DNA from: NORP181 sp047623555
Lineage (GTDB): Bacteria; Pseudomonadota; Alphaproteobacteria; Rhodobacterales; Rhodobacteraceae
NCBI GenBank assembly: GCA_047623555.1
Contig: JBLHMP010000007.1
Span: 6,089-70,088, forward strand
Direction of reading: 5' to 3'
Length of the DNA stretch: 64,000 nt
Shown piece by piece: positions 45,728 to 54,533 of the stretch. The stretch's first letter is position 1. Every line of letters begins with the position of its first letter. The position numbers and the translations under genes were made by a program. A model generated the notes under the pieces. That model worked only from the letters and a program-made list of their open reading frames with translations, did no database searches and was not told the origin of the DNA.

Positions 45728-45759
45728 TTCTTCTCGTCCTAAATACCTCCGCCGGAGGC
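45728..45759 (+). repeat. 32-bp dispersed intergenic motif, full copy
   Basis: The copy begins TTCTTCTCGTCC and ends ACCTCCGCCGGAGGC, followed by AAGAATCC. It joins the TTCTTCTCGTC type of left half to the CCGCCGGAGGC right half, which ties the half copies and full copies into one family. It starts nine bases after the SDR stop. Confidence 0.8.
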
Positions 45760-45805
45760 AAGAATCCGGCGGAACACGCCCCCTAATGCTCCATAACAAA
45801 AGACC

Positions 45806-46825
45806 ATGCCCATGACCCCCGGCCCTAAAAACCTGATTACCGACATTACCGGCCTGCGCGTCGGCAATGCCCAGGATAACACCCTGAAATCCGGCGCAAC
45901 GGTACTCACCGCAGACGCGCCGTTCACCGCCTCGGTCCATGTCATGGGGGGCGCCCCCGGCAGCCGCGAAACCGACCTGCTCGCGCCCGACAAATCCATC
46001 GCCAAAGTCGATGCCTTGGCTCTCGCTGGTGGCTCGGCCTATGGCCTTGATGCCTGTTCAGGCGTGGTCGACGGGTTGCGCGCCGACAATCGTGGGTTCC
46101 GCATTGGCCCGGCGATCATCCCCCTCGTTCCCAGCGCGATCATCTTTGATCTGCTCAATGGCGGCCAAAAAGACTGGGCTGATAACCCTTACCGCGCCCT
46201 TGGTCGCGCCGCTTACGCCGCCGCCGACATCACATTTGATCTCGGAACAATCGGCGCAGGCACCGGTGCGCTCTCGGCAATGCTCAAAGGCGGGCTTGGT
46301 TCGGCCTCGTTTGTTCTGAGCAACGGTATAACCGTCGGCGCATTGGTCGTGGCCAACCCGGTGGGCGCCGTCACAACCCCCGGAGACCGCCATTTCTGGG
46401 CCGCCCCATTTGAAATGAACAACGAATTCGGTGGTCTTGGCCCCGACCCGGCAACCGGGCTTGGCCGCGAACTGAACAGCCGCAAAATGGCTGCGATGGG
46501 CGCGCAGGCCTCTGAGCGCGCCAACACCACCATCGCCATTGTCGCCACCGATGCCGACCTGACCAAAGCGCAATGCCAACGTATCGCCACAGCCGCTCAT
46601 GACGGTATCGGACGCGCCACGGTTCCGGCCCATACCCCCGCTGACGGTGATCTGATCTTTGCCCTGTCCACCAACGCCAAACCACTGGAAAACGCCGACA
46701 GGGCCCTAGGCGAAATCGGCCACGCCGCCGCCCTGTGCCTAAGCCGCGCCATCGCCCGCGCGATCTATCTTGCCACCCCTGCAGATGGCGATTTACTGCC
46801 CTGCTGGTCCGATAAGGCACCATAA
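45806..46825 (+). CDS. P1 family peptidase / NylC-type amide hydrolase
   Basis: A 339-residue N-terminal-nucleophile hydrolase of the DmpA/NylC group. The conserved autocleavage site is between N240 and T241 (RANTTIAIVATD), so T241 would become the nucleophile after self-processing; ALAGGSAYGLDA near 74 and LSNGITVGALVVANP near 171-185 also fit. Relatives cleave N-terminal or beta-amino-acid amides and nylon oligomers. The alpha/beta hydrolase gene overlaps its stop by one base, and a peptide-type importer lies downstream. Confidence 0.9.
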   Translation: MPMTPGPKNLITDITGLRVGNAQDNTLKSGATVLTADAPFTASVHVMGGAPGSRETDLLAPDKSIAKVDALALAGGSAYGLDACSGVVDGLRADNRGFRIGPAIIPLVPSAIIFDLLNGGQKDWADNPYRALGRAAYAAADITFDLGTIGAGTGALSAMLKGGLGSASFVLSNGITVGALVVANPVGAVTTPGDRHFWAAPFEMNNEFGGLGPDPATGLGRELNSRKMAAMGAQASERANTTIAIVATDADLTKAQCQRIATAAHDGIGRATVPAHTPADGDLIFALSTNAKPLENADRALGEIGHAAALCLSRAIARAIYLATPADGDLLPCWSDKAP

Positions 46826-47622
46826 TGCCAACACTCCTCACTGATGACATTTCGCTGCACTACGAAATCGACGGCTCCGGCCCACCGCTGTTGCTGATCG
46901 CCGGAATGGTCAGCGACAGCGCCAGTTGGCAGCCTATAATGCCGCTGTTAACCGACCATTTCACCGTCATCAGGCCCGACAATCGCACCACCGGGCGCAC
47001 CACGCCCTGGGATGCACCGACAAGCATGGCACATTACGCTAACGACTGCGCTGCCCTGCTTGACCATTTGTCATATCCCCGCGCCCATGTGCTTGGCCAT
47101 TCAATGGGCGGGCTGATTGCGCTGCATCTGGCCACCACCCATCCGTCCCGCATCCAGACCATCACCCTCGCCGCATCGGCGCCGGTCCGCATGGCACGCA
47201 ACACCGCCCTGTTCAGTGCTCTGGTTGACATCCGCCAATCCGCCGCGGCTCCCGACCTTTGGTTGCGGGCCTTTTTTCCGTGGCTGTTTGCCCCAGCGGT
47301 GTTTGATGACCCAACCGCAATTGATGCCGCAGCCGAGGCCGCATTGGCCTATCCCTATGCCCAATCGGCCAAGGCCATGCGTCACCAGTTAAACGCGCTC
47401 AAGAACTATGACCCAGCGGCGATTAACATCTCTCAGCCGGTTCAGGCGCTATTGGCCGAAAATGATCTATTGATCCCGATGGCAATGGCCCAACCAGCTC
47501 TTGCGGGCTTGTCCGGGTTAACCACACACATCATCCCAAATGCCGGGCATTCCATCCATTGGGACGCCCCGCATCAGGTTGCCAATCATGTCTTGGCCTT
47601 CGCCAAAGAACACCCGATCTAG
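46825..47622 (+). CDS. Alpha/beta hydrolase
   Basis: A 265-residue hydrolase with the nucleophile S93 in GHSMGG, an acid in LLAENDLLIP near 214 and a histidine in NAGHSIHW near 242. Its start overlaps the P1 hydrolase stop (TAATG), so the two hydrolases are translationally coupled and probably act on the same compound. Esterase, lactonase or amidase activity cannot be distinguished. Confidence 0.92.
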   Translation: MPTLLTDDISLHYEIDGSGPPLLLIAGMVSDSASWQPIMPLLTDHFTVIRPDNRTTGRTTPWDAPTSMAHYANDCAALLDHLSYPRAHVLGHSMGGLIALHLATTHPSRIQTITLAASAPVRMARNTALFSALVDIRQSAAAPDLWLRAFFPWLFAPAVFDDPTAIDAAAEAALAYPYAQSAKAMRHQLNALKNYDPAAINISQPVQALLAENDLLIPMAMAQPALAGLSGLTTHIIPNAGHSIHWDAPHQVANHVLAFAKEHPI

Positions 47623-47714
47623 GCGCGGCATTGTGACAGTTGACTTGTCCGCCCTGACGCCAAGTATACCCCCAAACCAAATCTCCAATCCAACCTCATA
47701 CGGATGCGCCCAAG

Positions 47715-48248
47715 ATGACCATCATGATCCCGGCCTGGGTAGACGGCAAACTGGTCCCAGTGGAAAAGCTCGAGGCGCACCAAAAGGGCCTCAAACACAA
47801 GGCCGTGTCGGTCTTTGTCATCCGGGGCTCCGATATCCTGTTGCAACGCCGTGCATTGGGCAAATACCACACGCCCGGGCTTTGGGCCAACACCTGCTGC
47901 ACCCATCCTGACTGGGACGAACCCCCCATTACCTGCGCCGTTCGCCGCCTAGAACAAGAGTTGGGGATCACCGGTCTCTACCCCGAATTCCGCCACCATC
48001 TGGAATACCGCGCCGATGTCGGCAACGGCCTGATCGAACACGAAGCCGTCGACGTCTTTCTCGCCCATGTGCGCGGCGAATTACCCCTGACGCCGAACCC
48101 CGCCGAGGTCATGGAGACAAGGTGGCTCGACTATCACGATCTTTTGGCCGAAATATCGCGCTATCCAGATCGCTTTACCCCTTGGCTCAAGATTTACCTA
48201 CGCGATTATGCAGATACGATTTTCGGCGCTGACCTTAGATCAAACTGA
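47715..48248 (+). CDS. idi: Isopentenyl-diphosphate delta-isomerase, type 1
   Basis: A 177-residue Nudix-fold enzyme that interconverts IPP and DMAPP. C62 in NTCCTHPDW is the catalytic cysteine; the glutamates in RLEQELGI and LIEHEAVDVF bind metal. In photosynthetic relatives idi usually lies in the pigment gene cluster; here it sits between hydrolase and monooxygenase genes with no isoprenoid neighbours, so it may be only a passenger. Confidence 0.95.
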   Translation: MTIMIPAWVDGKLVPVEKLEAHQKGLKHKAVSVFVIRGSDILLQRRALGKYHTPGLWANTCCTHPDWDEPPITCAVRRLEQELGITGLYPEFRHHLEYRADVGNGLIEHEAVDVFLAHVRGELPLTPNPAEVMETRWLDYHDLLAEISRYPDRFTPWLKIYLRDYADTIFGADLRSN

Positions 48249-48286
48249 CATTCGCCGACTTCAGCAACAGGATCAATAACTCCCCC

Positions 48287-49546
48287 ATGACCATACTTAT
48301 CGCAGGCGCCGGCATCGCCGGATTGACCCTTGGCCTGACCCTGCACCAAATTGGCGTGCCGTTTCGCATCTTTGAAGCCAGCCGCGACATTCGCCCGCTT
48401 GGTGTTGGCATCAACCTGCAACCAAACGCGGTGCGCGAATTGTTCGACCTCGGGCTTGAGGCCCAGCTTGAAACCATCGGCGTCAAAACCCGCCAGATCA
48501 GCTTTCATTCCAAATACGGCCTAAAAATATGGGAAGAACCGCGCGGCCAGCGGGCTGGTTACAAATGGCCACAATATTCACTGCATCGTGGTAAATTGCA
48601 GGTCATGCTCTATGAAACCCTGCTGGATCGCGCCGGACCTGATTGCATCGTCACTAATGCCCGCGCCACCGGTTTTAAAAACGCTCCCGATCACGCCAGC
48701 CTGAGCCTTGCAAATGGCGAACAGCCAACCGGCGATCTGGTCATTGCGGCGGATGGCATCCATTCGGCCCTGCGCGCCCAGATTGCCCCGAATGAGGGTG
48801 ATCCCATCTGGAATGGTCGTGTTTTGTGGCGCGCCACAACATTGGCACCGCCCTATTTCGGCGGCGCGGCGATGGTAATGATCGGCCACGATGATCTGCG
48901 GGTCGTCGCCTATCCGATATCCAAGCCCGATCCGAATACTGGCCTCGTCACCCTGAACTGGATCGCGGAAAAGAAATTCGACCCGGCGCAGGGCTGGGCC
49001 AAAGACGACTGGAACCGCGCCGCCGACATCAATGATTTCCTGCCCGACTTCGCCGATTGGACCTTTGACTGGATCCACGCGCCCACGCTGATCCGGGGTG
49101 CCGATCAGGTGTTTGAATACCCGATGGTCGACCGCCTGCCGCTGGATCAATGGACCCATGGCCGCGTCACGCTGATGGGCGACGCCGCGCACCCGACCTA
49201 TCCGGTTGGCTCAAACGGGGCCAGTCAGGCGATCATCGACGCCCGTGTTATTGGCGCGCAATTGCTGGAACACGGGATGACCACCAAAGCGCTGGAAACC
49301 TACGAGGCCCAAATCCGCCCCACCACAACCGGCGTTTTCCACGCCAATCGCGGCTCTGGCCCCGACGCGGTTATGCAATGGATTGAGGATCGCTGCGGCG
49401 GCCAGTTCACCGACATCAACGATGTCATCCCACATGCCGATCTTGCGGCCCATTCCAACAAATACAAATCCATCGCCGGGTTCTCGATTGACGCGCTAAA
49501 CGGCAAACCGCCACTGATCCCACAAAACGCGCGCCTTAAACTCTGA
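48287..49546 (+). CDS. FAD-dependent monooxygenase (PhzS/PHBH-like)
   Basis: A 419-residue group A flavoprotein. GAGIAGLT (6-13) binds the FAD adenosine, DLVIAADGIHSALR is the DG motif, and VTLMGDAAHPTYPVGSNGASQAI is the second FAD motif. Such enzymes hydroxylate aromatic or heterocyclic rings with NAD(P)H. The aromatic substrate is not known; cluster position suggests a role in degrading the imported compound. Confidence 0.9.
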   Translation: MTILIAGAGIAGLTLGLTLHQIGVPFRIFEASRDIRPLGVGINLQPNAVRELFDLGLEAQLETIGVKTRQISFHSKYGLKIWEEPRGQRAGYKWPQYSLHRGKLQVMLYETLLDRAGPDCIVTNARATGFKNAPDHASLSLANGEQPTGDLVIAADGIHSALRAQIAPNEGDPIWNGRVLWRATTLAPPYFGGAAMVMIGHDDLRVVAYPISKPDPNTGLVTLNWIAEKKFDPAQGWAKDDWNRAADINDFLPDFADWTFDWIHAPTLIRGADQVFEYPMVDRLPLDQWTHGRVTLMGDAAHPTYPVGSNGASQAIIDARVIGAQLLEHGMTTKALETYEAQIRPTTTGVFHANRGSGPDAVMQWIEDRCGGQFTDINDVIPHADLAAHSNKYKSIAGFSIDALNGKPPLIPQNARLKL

Positions 49547-49551
49547 CTCGT

Positions 49552-49583
49552 TTCCAATTTCCAAAAATATCCCCGCCGGAGGC
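49552..49583 (+). repeat. 32-bp dispersed intergenic motif, full copy
   Basis: The copy begins TTCCAATTTCC and ends CCCCGCCGGAGGC, then AAAAGAATCC. It is nearly identical to the copy at 17709-17740 over all 32 positions. It starts six bases after the monooxygenase stop. Confidence 0.8.
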
Positions 49584-49619
49584 AAAAGAATCCTGCGACT
49601 TACCCAAAGGAACACGTCA

Positions 49620-50744
49620 ATGCTAAATCGAAATGGCCCTCTCAAAGGCGTGCGTGTGGTGGAACTGGCCGGCCTTGGGCCCGCCCCCTTTGCCTGTATG
49701 ATGATGGCCGATATGGGCGCCGAAGTCGTGCGCATCGCCCGCCCCGGACAGAAACCGCTGTTCGGGCTCGAGCAGAAACACAACCTCTATGACCGCTCGC
49801 GTCAGACCCTGACGCTTGATCTGCGCGACCCGGATCAAAAAGCCCAAGCCCTGCAATTGATCGACCGCGCCGAAATCCTCATCGAGGGCTATCGCCCCGG
49901 CGTGATGGAACGCCTTGGCCTTGGCCCTGACGATATGCTGGCACGTAATCCAGCACTGGTTTATGGCCGCATGACCGGCTGGGGGCAGGACGGCACACTG
50001 ATCGACCGCGCCGGCCACGACCTGACCTATATGGCAATCACTGGCACGCTTTGGTCCATTGGCCCGGCTGACACGCCCCCACCGCCACCGCAAAATATCG
50101 TCGCCGATCTGGCCGGTGGTGGCATGATGATGGTGGCCGGCGTGCTTGCCGCGTTGCTAAGCGTGCGCAGCACCGGGCAAGGTCAGGTGATTGACACCTG
50201 CATGTCTGATGGCGCGGCGCTAATGATGGTCATGCAGTTTGGGCTAAAGGCCGGAGGCGTCTGGAATGATGCGGAACGCGGTGCCAATGTGCTGAACGGT
50301 GGATCGGCCTGGTATCAGTGTTATGAAACCCTTGATGGCGGCTATGTCGCCCTTGGCGCGATTGAGCCGCAATTCTTTGCCAAGTTCCTTGAGGTTTTGG
50401 ACCTTGGCGATGATCCGACCTTTGCCAACCAATACGCCCCCGATGCCCAACCCCCGATGCAGGCCGCCCTGCGCGATCTGTTTCTGACCCGTGATCGCGA
50501 TGACTGGGCGGCGTTACTGGAACATGTCGACGCCTGTTTCGCCCCGGTCCTGTCGATGGACGAAGCCCCATCACATCCGCATAACATCGCGCGCGGCACC
50601 TTTGTCACCACCGATGGCGTGCTGCAACCCGGCCCCTGCCCGCGATTTCTGGGCACCCCGGCAGACCCGCCTACACATGGCGATGCAGGCACGATAACAG
50701 TTGAAACGGTACTGACCGCCTGGACCGAAAATCCGCCGATGTAG
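49620..50744 (+). CDS. CaiB/BaiF CoA transferase, AMACR-like
   Basis: A 374-residue family III CoA transferase, closest in pattern to alpha-methylacyl-CoA racemase: ELAGLGPAPFACMMMADMGAEV at the N terminus, RPGVMERLGLGPD, GRMTGWGQDG, GHDLTYMAITG and QNIVADLAGGG, which carry the expected histidine and aspartate pair. It would racemise 2-methylacyl-CoA or activate an acid by CoA transfer. AAAGGAACACG precedes the start. Confidence 0.9.
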   Translation: MLNRNGPLKGVRVVELAGLGPAPFACMMMADMGAEVVRIARPGQKPLFGLEQKHNLYDRSRQTLTLDLRDPDQKAQALQLIDRAEILIEGYRPGVMERLGLGPDDMLARNPALVYGRMTGWGQDGTLIDRAGHDLTYMAITGTLWSIGPADTPPPPPQNIVADLAGGGMMMVAGVLAALLSVRSTGQGQVIDTCMSDGAALMMVMQFGLKAGGVWNDAERGANVLNGGSAWYQCYETLDGGYVALGAIEPQFFAKFLEVLDLGDDPTFANQYAPDAQPPMQAALRDLFLTRDRDDWAALLEHVDACFAPVLSMDEAPSHPHNIARGTFVTTDGVLQPGPCPRFLGTPADPPTHGDAGTITVETVLTAWTENPPM

Positions 50745-50855
50745 CAGTCAAATTATTAGATTTGGCCTCAATCCCCTTGTGTCTCAACTATTCTCTGCCA
50801 AAACTAACCATAGAACCGGCCAAGCAATGGCCAGCATCCAACACGGGAGAACACG

Positions 50856-52337
50856 ATGAAATACTTCTCAAAACTGGCCTTTGCCAGTGCCCTCGCATTG
50901 GCCGCAGGTATGGGCGGCGCGCAGGCGCAGACCAGCCTGACCCTCGCCATGCAGTTGGAACCACCGCATCTGGACCCCACTAGTGCCGCCGCCGGTGCCA
51001 TTGATTCCGTGGTTTATTCCAACATTTTCGAAGGTCTGACCCGGTTCATGGGCGACGGATCAATCGTGCCCGGACTGGCCGAGAACTGGGATATTTCAGA
51101 CGACGGGCTGACCTATACGTTCAAACTGCGGGACGGCGTCACATTCCATGACGGCACCACAATGGACGCCGAAGATGTCAAATTCTCGCTCGACCGCGCC
51201 CGCGCCGAAGACAGCGTGAATGCGCAAAAGGCCCTGTACGTCGGCATCGCCGATGTCACCGTGATCGACCCTTTGACCGTGCAACTGACGCTGGCCGAAC
51301 CAAACGGCAACATGCTGTTCAACCTTGCCTGGGGCGACGCCGTCATCGTGGCGCCTGAAAGCATTGAGACCATCAAAACCAACCCAATTGGCACCGGCGC
51401 TTTCAAATTCAGCAACTGGGTGCAGGGCGACCGTATTGATATCACCCGCAACCCCGATTACTGGGGCACCCCGGCGATCCTTGAGAATGCCACGTTTAAA
51501 TTCATCTCGGACCCGACTGCCGCATTTGCCGCTATGATGGCCGAAGATGTTGACGTATTCAGCGGCTTTCCGGCCCCGGAAAACCTGCCGCAGTTTGAGG
51601 CAGATCCCCGGTTTCAGGTGCTGATCGGATCGACCGAAGGCGAAACCATCCTGTCGATCAACAACAAAATGCCGCCCTTTGACGACGTCCGCGTCCGCGA
51701 AGCCGTGGCCCATGCCATTGACCGCCAGGCAATCATCGACGGCGCCATGTTCGGCTATGGCACGCCCATCGGCAGTCATTTCGCACCGCACCATCCGGCC
51801 TATGTCGACCTGACTGGCAACTCGGCATTTGACCCGGATTTGTCCCGCAAATTGTTGGCCGAAGCCGGGCTTTCGGATGGCTTTGAAACCACATTGTACC
51901 TGCCGCCGCCGTCCTACGCGCGTCGTGGTGGTGAAATCATCGCCGCTCAGTTGGCCGAGGTTGGTATCACTGCCAAAATCACCAACGTCGAATGGGCGCA
52001 GTGGTTGGAAACCGTGTTCCGAGGCAAGGATTTTGGCCTGACCATCGTGTCTCATACCGAACCCATGGACATCGGCATCTATGCCCGTCCTGACTATTAT
52101 TTCCAGTATGACAACCCGAAATTCCAGGAGCTGATGACAACGCTGAATGCCACCACCGATCCGGCCACCCGGACCGAATTGCTGACACAGGCACAGACCA
52201 TCATTTCCGATGATTACGTCAACGGATATCTGTTCCAGCTGGCGGCTCTTAGTGTTGCCAAAGCCGGTCTTGAAGGGTTGTGGACCAATGCGCCAACGCA
52301 GGCCAACGACCTGACCGCGGTTCGCTGGGCGGACTGA
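50856..52337 (+). CDS. Peptide-type ABC transporter substrate-binding protein
   Basis: A 493-residue family 5 solute-binding protein (DppA/OppA class). The signal peptide ends near residue 24 (AQA/QT). The family motif region GDGSIVPGLAENWDISDDGLTYTFKLRDGVTFHDG is clear. Family members bind peptides, opines or glycosides. It has its own terminator and is separated from the permease genes by two minus-strand genes, but it is the obvious binding protein for them. GGGAG precedes the ATG. Confidence 0.95.
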   Translation: MKYFSKLAFASALALAAGMGGAQAQTSLTLAMQLEPPHLDPTSAAAGAIDSVVYSNIFEGLTRFMGDGSIVPGLAENWDISDDGLTYTFKLRDGVTFHDGTTMDAEDVKFSLDRARAEDSVNAQKALYVGIADVTVIDPLTVQLTLAEPNGNMLFNLAWGDAVIVAPESIETIKTNPIGTGAFKFSNWVQGDRIDITRNPDYWGTPAILENATFKFISDPTAAFAAMMAEDVDVFSGFPAPENLPQFEADPRFQVLIGSTEGETILSINNKMPPFDDVRVREAVAHAIDRQAIIDGAMFGYGTPIGSHFAPHHPAYVDLTGNSAFDPDLSRKLLAEAGLSDGFETTLYLPPPSYARRGGEIIAAQLAEVGITAKITNVEWAQWLETVFRGKDFGLTIVSHTEPMDIGIYARPDYYFQYDNPKFQELMTTLNATTDPATRTELLTQAQTIISDDYVNGYLFQLAALSVAKAGLEGLWTNAPTQANDLTAVRWAD

Positions 52338-52359
52338 CCTACGACATCAGAAATCAATC

Positions 52360-52386
52360 AAAAGGCCTCTATTTCAGGGGCCTTTT
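52360..52386 (+). terminator. Terminator after the substrate-binding protein gene
   Basis: Arms AAAAGGCCTC (52360-52369) and GGGGCCTTTT (52377-52386) pair over 10 bp with one G-T pair and a 7-base loop, 22 bases after the stop. The A and T runs at both ends would let it work in both directions, also for the convergent TetR gene. Confidence 0.9.
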
Positions 52387-52392
52387 GCAATT

Positions 52393-53001
52393 TTATGCAC
52401 TGTCTTCTTCGCGCCCAAAAAGCGATAATTGCAGATCAAGCAGACGCCCCCCTTCGCGTGCCAGCAAGGCAGGATCGCGTGTCACGATCATGCGCAACAC
52501 CAGACTTTGGATGACCCCGAACAGCAATATCACACCGTCACCGGTGCAAAGCCCGTCGCGGAAATGGCCCAACAAACGGGCCTGTTCGAACTCAGCACTC
52601 AGCGCGGTGCGAAAGTCGGTCATGGCCGATTGGATGCGGCGACGCGTTTCGCTCAACCGCCCTGTTGGATCGCGGGCCACCATGATCTCAGGCAGGGCCG
52701 GTGTTTCGGAAATCAGCTCAAGATGGCCCAACATCAGCGCCCGCAGATTGGCCATCGGGGATTGGTCCGCCGATCCGTTGTTATTTAGGTTTTTGCAAAT
52801 CCGGGCACAGAGCATATCGCTCACTGCCAGCCAGACATCATGTTTTTTGGGAAAATGTTTGTAAATCGCCGGTTGCGTCAGGCCAAGCCGCCCGGCGATC
52901 ATGCCGGTTGTCACGTGATCCGGGCCAACTTCGAACGACAGATCCAGCGTAGCACTCAGGATTTCGGCTCTGCGATCTTTTGAGGTTTTGCGCATCTTCA
53001 T
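52393..53001 (-). CDS. TetR/AcrR family regulator of the transport cluster
   Basis: A 202-residue repressor with an HTH at about 10-57 (HVTTGMIAGRLGLTQPAIYKHFPKKHDVW). Its ATG at 53001 overlaps the stop of the upstream membrane-protein gene as ATGA, so MKMRKTSK is preferred to the longer frame. The palindrome at 53422-53447 upstream of this two-gene unit is the likely operator and could control both this unit and the divergent permease operon. Confidence 0.9.
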   Translation of the reverse strand: MKMRKTSKDRRAEILSATLDLSFEVGPDHVTTGMIAGRLGLTQPAIYKHFPKKHDVWLAVSDMLCARICKNLNNNGSADQSPMANLRALMLGHLELISETPALPEIMVARDPTGRLSETRRRIQSAMTDFRTALSAEFEQARLLGHFRDGLCTGDGVILLFGVIQSLVLRMIVTRDPALLAREGGRLLDLQLSLFGREEDSA

Positions 53002-53408
53002 AGCGCCCTTGTGGCGCGCCTCGCCAAGACCGCAATCACCACCCAAAACCCGAACCTGAACGCCAGGGCCGCAACTGTGCGCATCTCAAATGCTTGGCCG
53101 CGCAAGACCATGACCGTAAACCCCAAAGCGACCACAGCGGTTGCGATGGCGATGAAAGCCGCCAATCCAGCAGCCCAAGTTTCCTGCCGCCACAAGCCAA
53201 TTGCCGCGGCGATATACAGACCGCCCGCCAAAAAGTTGAACCAAACAACAAAATGGATGTAATTTCCGGCCATTTCCCGGGCTTGGGCAGGTCCAAACAG
53301 AACACTGCCCCCCAAAAAGACCGTCATGACACCAAAAACCAAGGCAAAGATCGCCGTGGGTTTGGCCCATCGAAAGGCCATTTCTGGGTGTTGTATAAGG
53401 TTGGTCAT
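52998..53408 (-). CDS. Four-helix membrane protein, unknown function
   Basis: A 136-residue protein with about four hydrophobic segments (near 18-38, 48-68, 78-100, 110-130). I do not recognise the family. AAGGAG lies about ten bases before the ATG and overlaps the palindromic operator. It is cotranscribed with the TetR gene, so it may belong to the same response. Confidence 0.75.
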   Translation of the reverse strand: MTNLIQHPEMAFRWAKPTAIFALVFGVMTVFLGGSVLFGPAQAREMAGNYIHFVVWFNFLAGGLYIAAAIGLWRQETWAAGLAAFIAIATAVVALGFTVMVLRGQAFEMRTVAALAFRFGFWVVIAVLARRATRAL

Positions 53409-53421
53409 GGCGTGCTTCTCC

Positions 53422-53447
53422 TTAGTTATGTTACAATAACTAAGGGT
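53422..53447. promoter_or_regulatory. 26-bp perfect palindrome, likely TetR operator
   Basis: Arms CCTTAGTTAT (53422-53431) and ATAACTAAGG (53438-53447) surround the 6-base spacer GTTACA. On the minus strand the last arm runs into the AAGGAG ribosome site of the membrane-protein gene, so a bound repressor would cover the start of that mRNA. The divergent permease gene starts 138 bases away. Confidence 0.8.
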
Positions 53448-53585
53448 GCATTATGCGCATTACAACACCACGCTGATATTCCACGCCAGGTTTTGGCCAA
53501 TCAAAGCACCAATGCCACAAACAACATCCCATTTCATGCCGAATGCCAATTCCCCCTCCCCACAAACCACGTTAACATCCTTCTA

Positions 53586-54533
53586 ATGTTACGCTATTTT
53601 CTCAAACGCTTGATGTCTCTCATCCTAAGCTTGGCCGTCGCCTCACTGGTGATTTTTGTGGTAATCGAGGTCGCCCCCGGTGACCCGGCGAGTTTCATGC
53701 TTGGCATGAATGCCCAGCCCGACACCATCGCCGCCCTGCGCGCCGAACTGGGGTTGGACGTGCCGAAACTGCAGCGTTACCTGACCTGGGTCAGCAACAT
53801 GCTGACCGGTGATTTTGGCACCTCATATACCTATCGCACCTCGGTCTCGACGATGATCACGGACCGGATGTGGGTGTCTATGCCGCTGGCGTTATACGCG
53901 CTGATCCTGTCGACCATCATTGCGTTTCCCGCTGGTATCTACGCCGCCGCCCGACGCGGCAAAGCTGGTGATATGATGGTCATGGGCGCGACACAACTGG
54001 GCGTGGCGGTGCCAAATTTCTGGTTCGCCATGATGTTGGTTTTACTGTTTTCCATCAACTTGCGCTGGTTCAGCGCCGGTGGTTTTGTCGGCTGGGACAA
54101 GGGCCTGTGGGCTGGTCTGCATTCGCTAACCTTGCCCGCCATCTCGCTCGCGCTGCCGCAGGCGGCCATTCTGGCACGGGTCATGCGGTCATCCCTGCTC
54201 GACATCCTGGGCGAAGATTTTATGCGCACCGCCCGTGCCAAAGGGTTGTCACGCAGGCAGGCATTGTGGCGTCACGGGGTACGCAATGCGATGATCCCGG
54301 TGCTGACAATCATCGGTTTGCAATTCTCGTTCCTGCTCGCCGGATCAATCATAATTGAACAGGTGTTTTATCTGCCGGGGCTGGGTCGGCTGGTGTTTCA
54401 GTCGATTTCTTCGCGTGATCTGATCGTGGTGGAAAGCGTCGTCATGCTTCTGGTATTTGCTGTAATCGTGGTTAATTTCTTCGTTGATCTGGCCTATGCA
54501 GCCGTTGATCCAAGACTAAGGTCACGCACATGA
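53586..54533 (+). CDS. Peptide-type ABC transporter permease (DppB class)
   Basis: A 315-residue inner-membrane permease with about six helices. Conserved parts are PGDPASFMLGMNA, the periplasmic LGLDVPKLQRYLTW, and the cytoplasmic EAA-type loop DFMRTARAKGLSRRQALWRHGVRNAMIP. The ATG at 53586 begins MLRYFLKRL, the usual family start. It overlaps the next permease by ATGA. Confidence 0.94.
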   Translation: MLRYFLKRLMSLILSLAVASLVIFVVIEVAPGDPASFMLGMNAQPDTIAALRAELGLDVPKLQRYLTWVSNMLTGDFGTSYTYRTSVSTMITDRMWVSMPLALYALILSTIIAFPAGIYAAARRGKAGDMMVMGATQLGVAVPNFWFAMMLVLLFSINLRWFSAGGFVGWDKGLWAGLHSLTLPAISLALPQAAILARVMRSSLLDILGEDFMRTARAKGLSRRQALWRHGVRNAMIPVLTIIGLQFSFLLAGSIIIEQVFYLPGLGRLVFQSISSRDLIVVESVVMLLVFAVIVVNFFVDLAYAAVDPRLRSRT

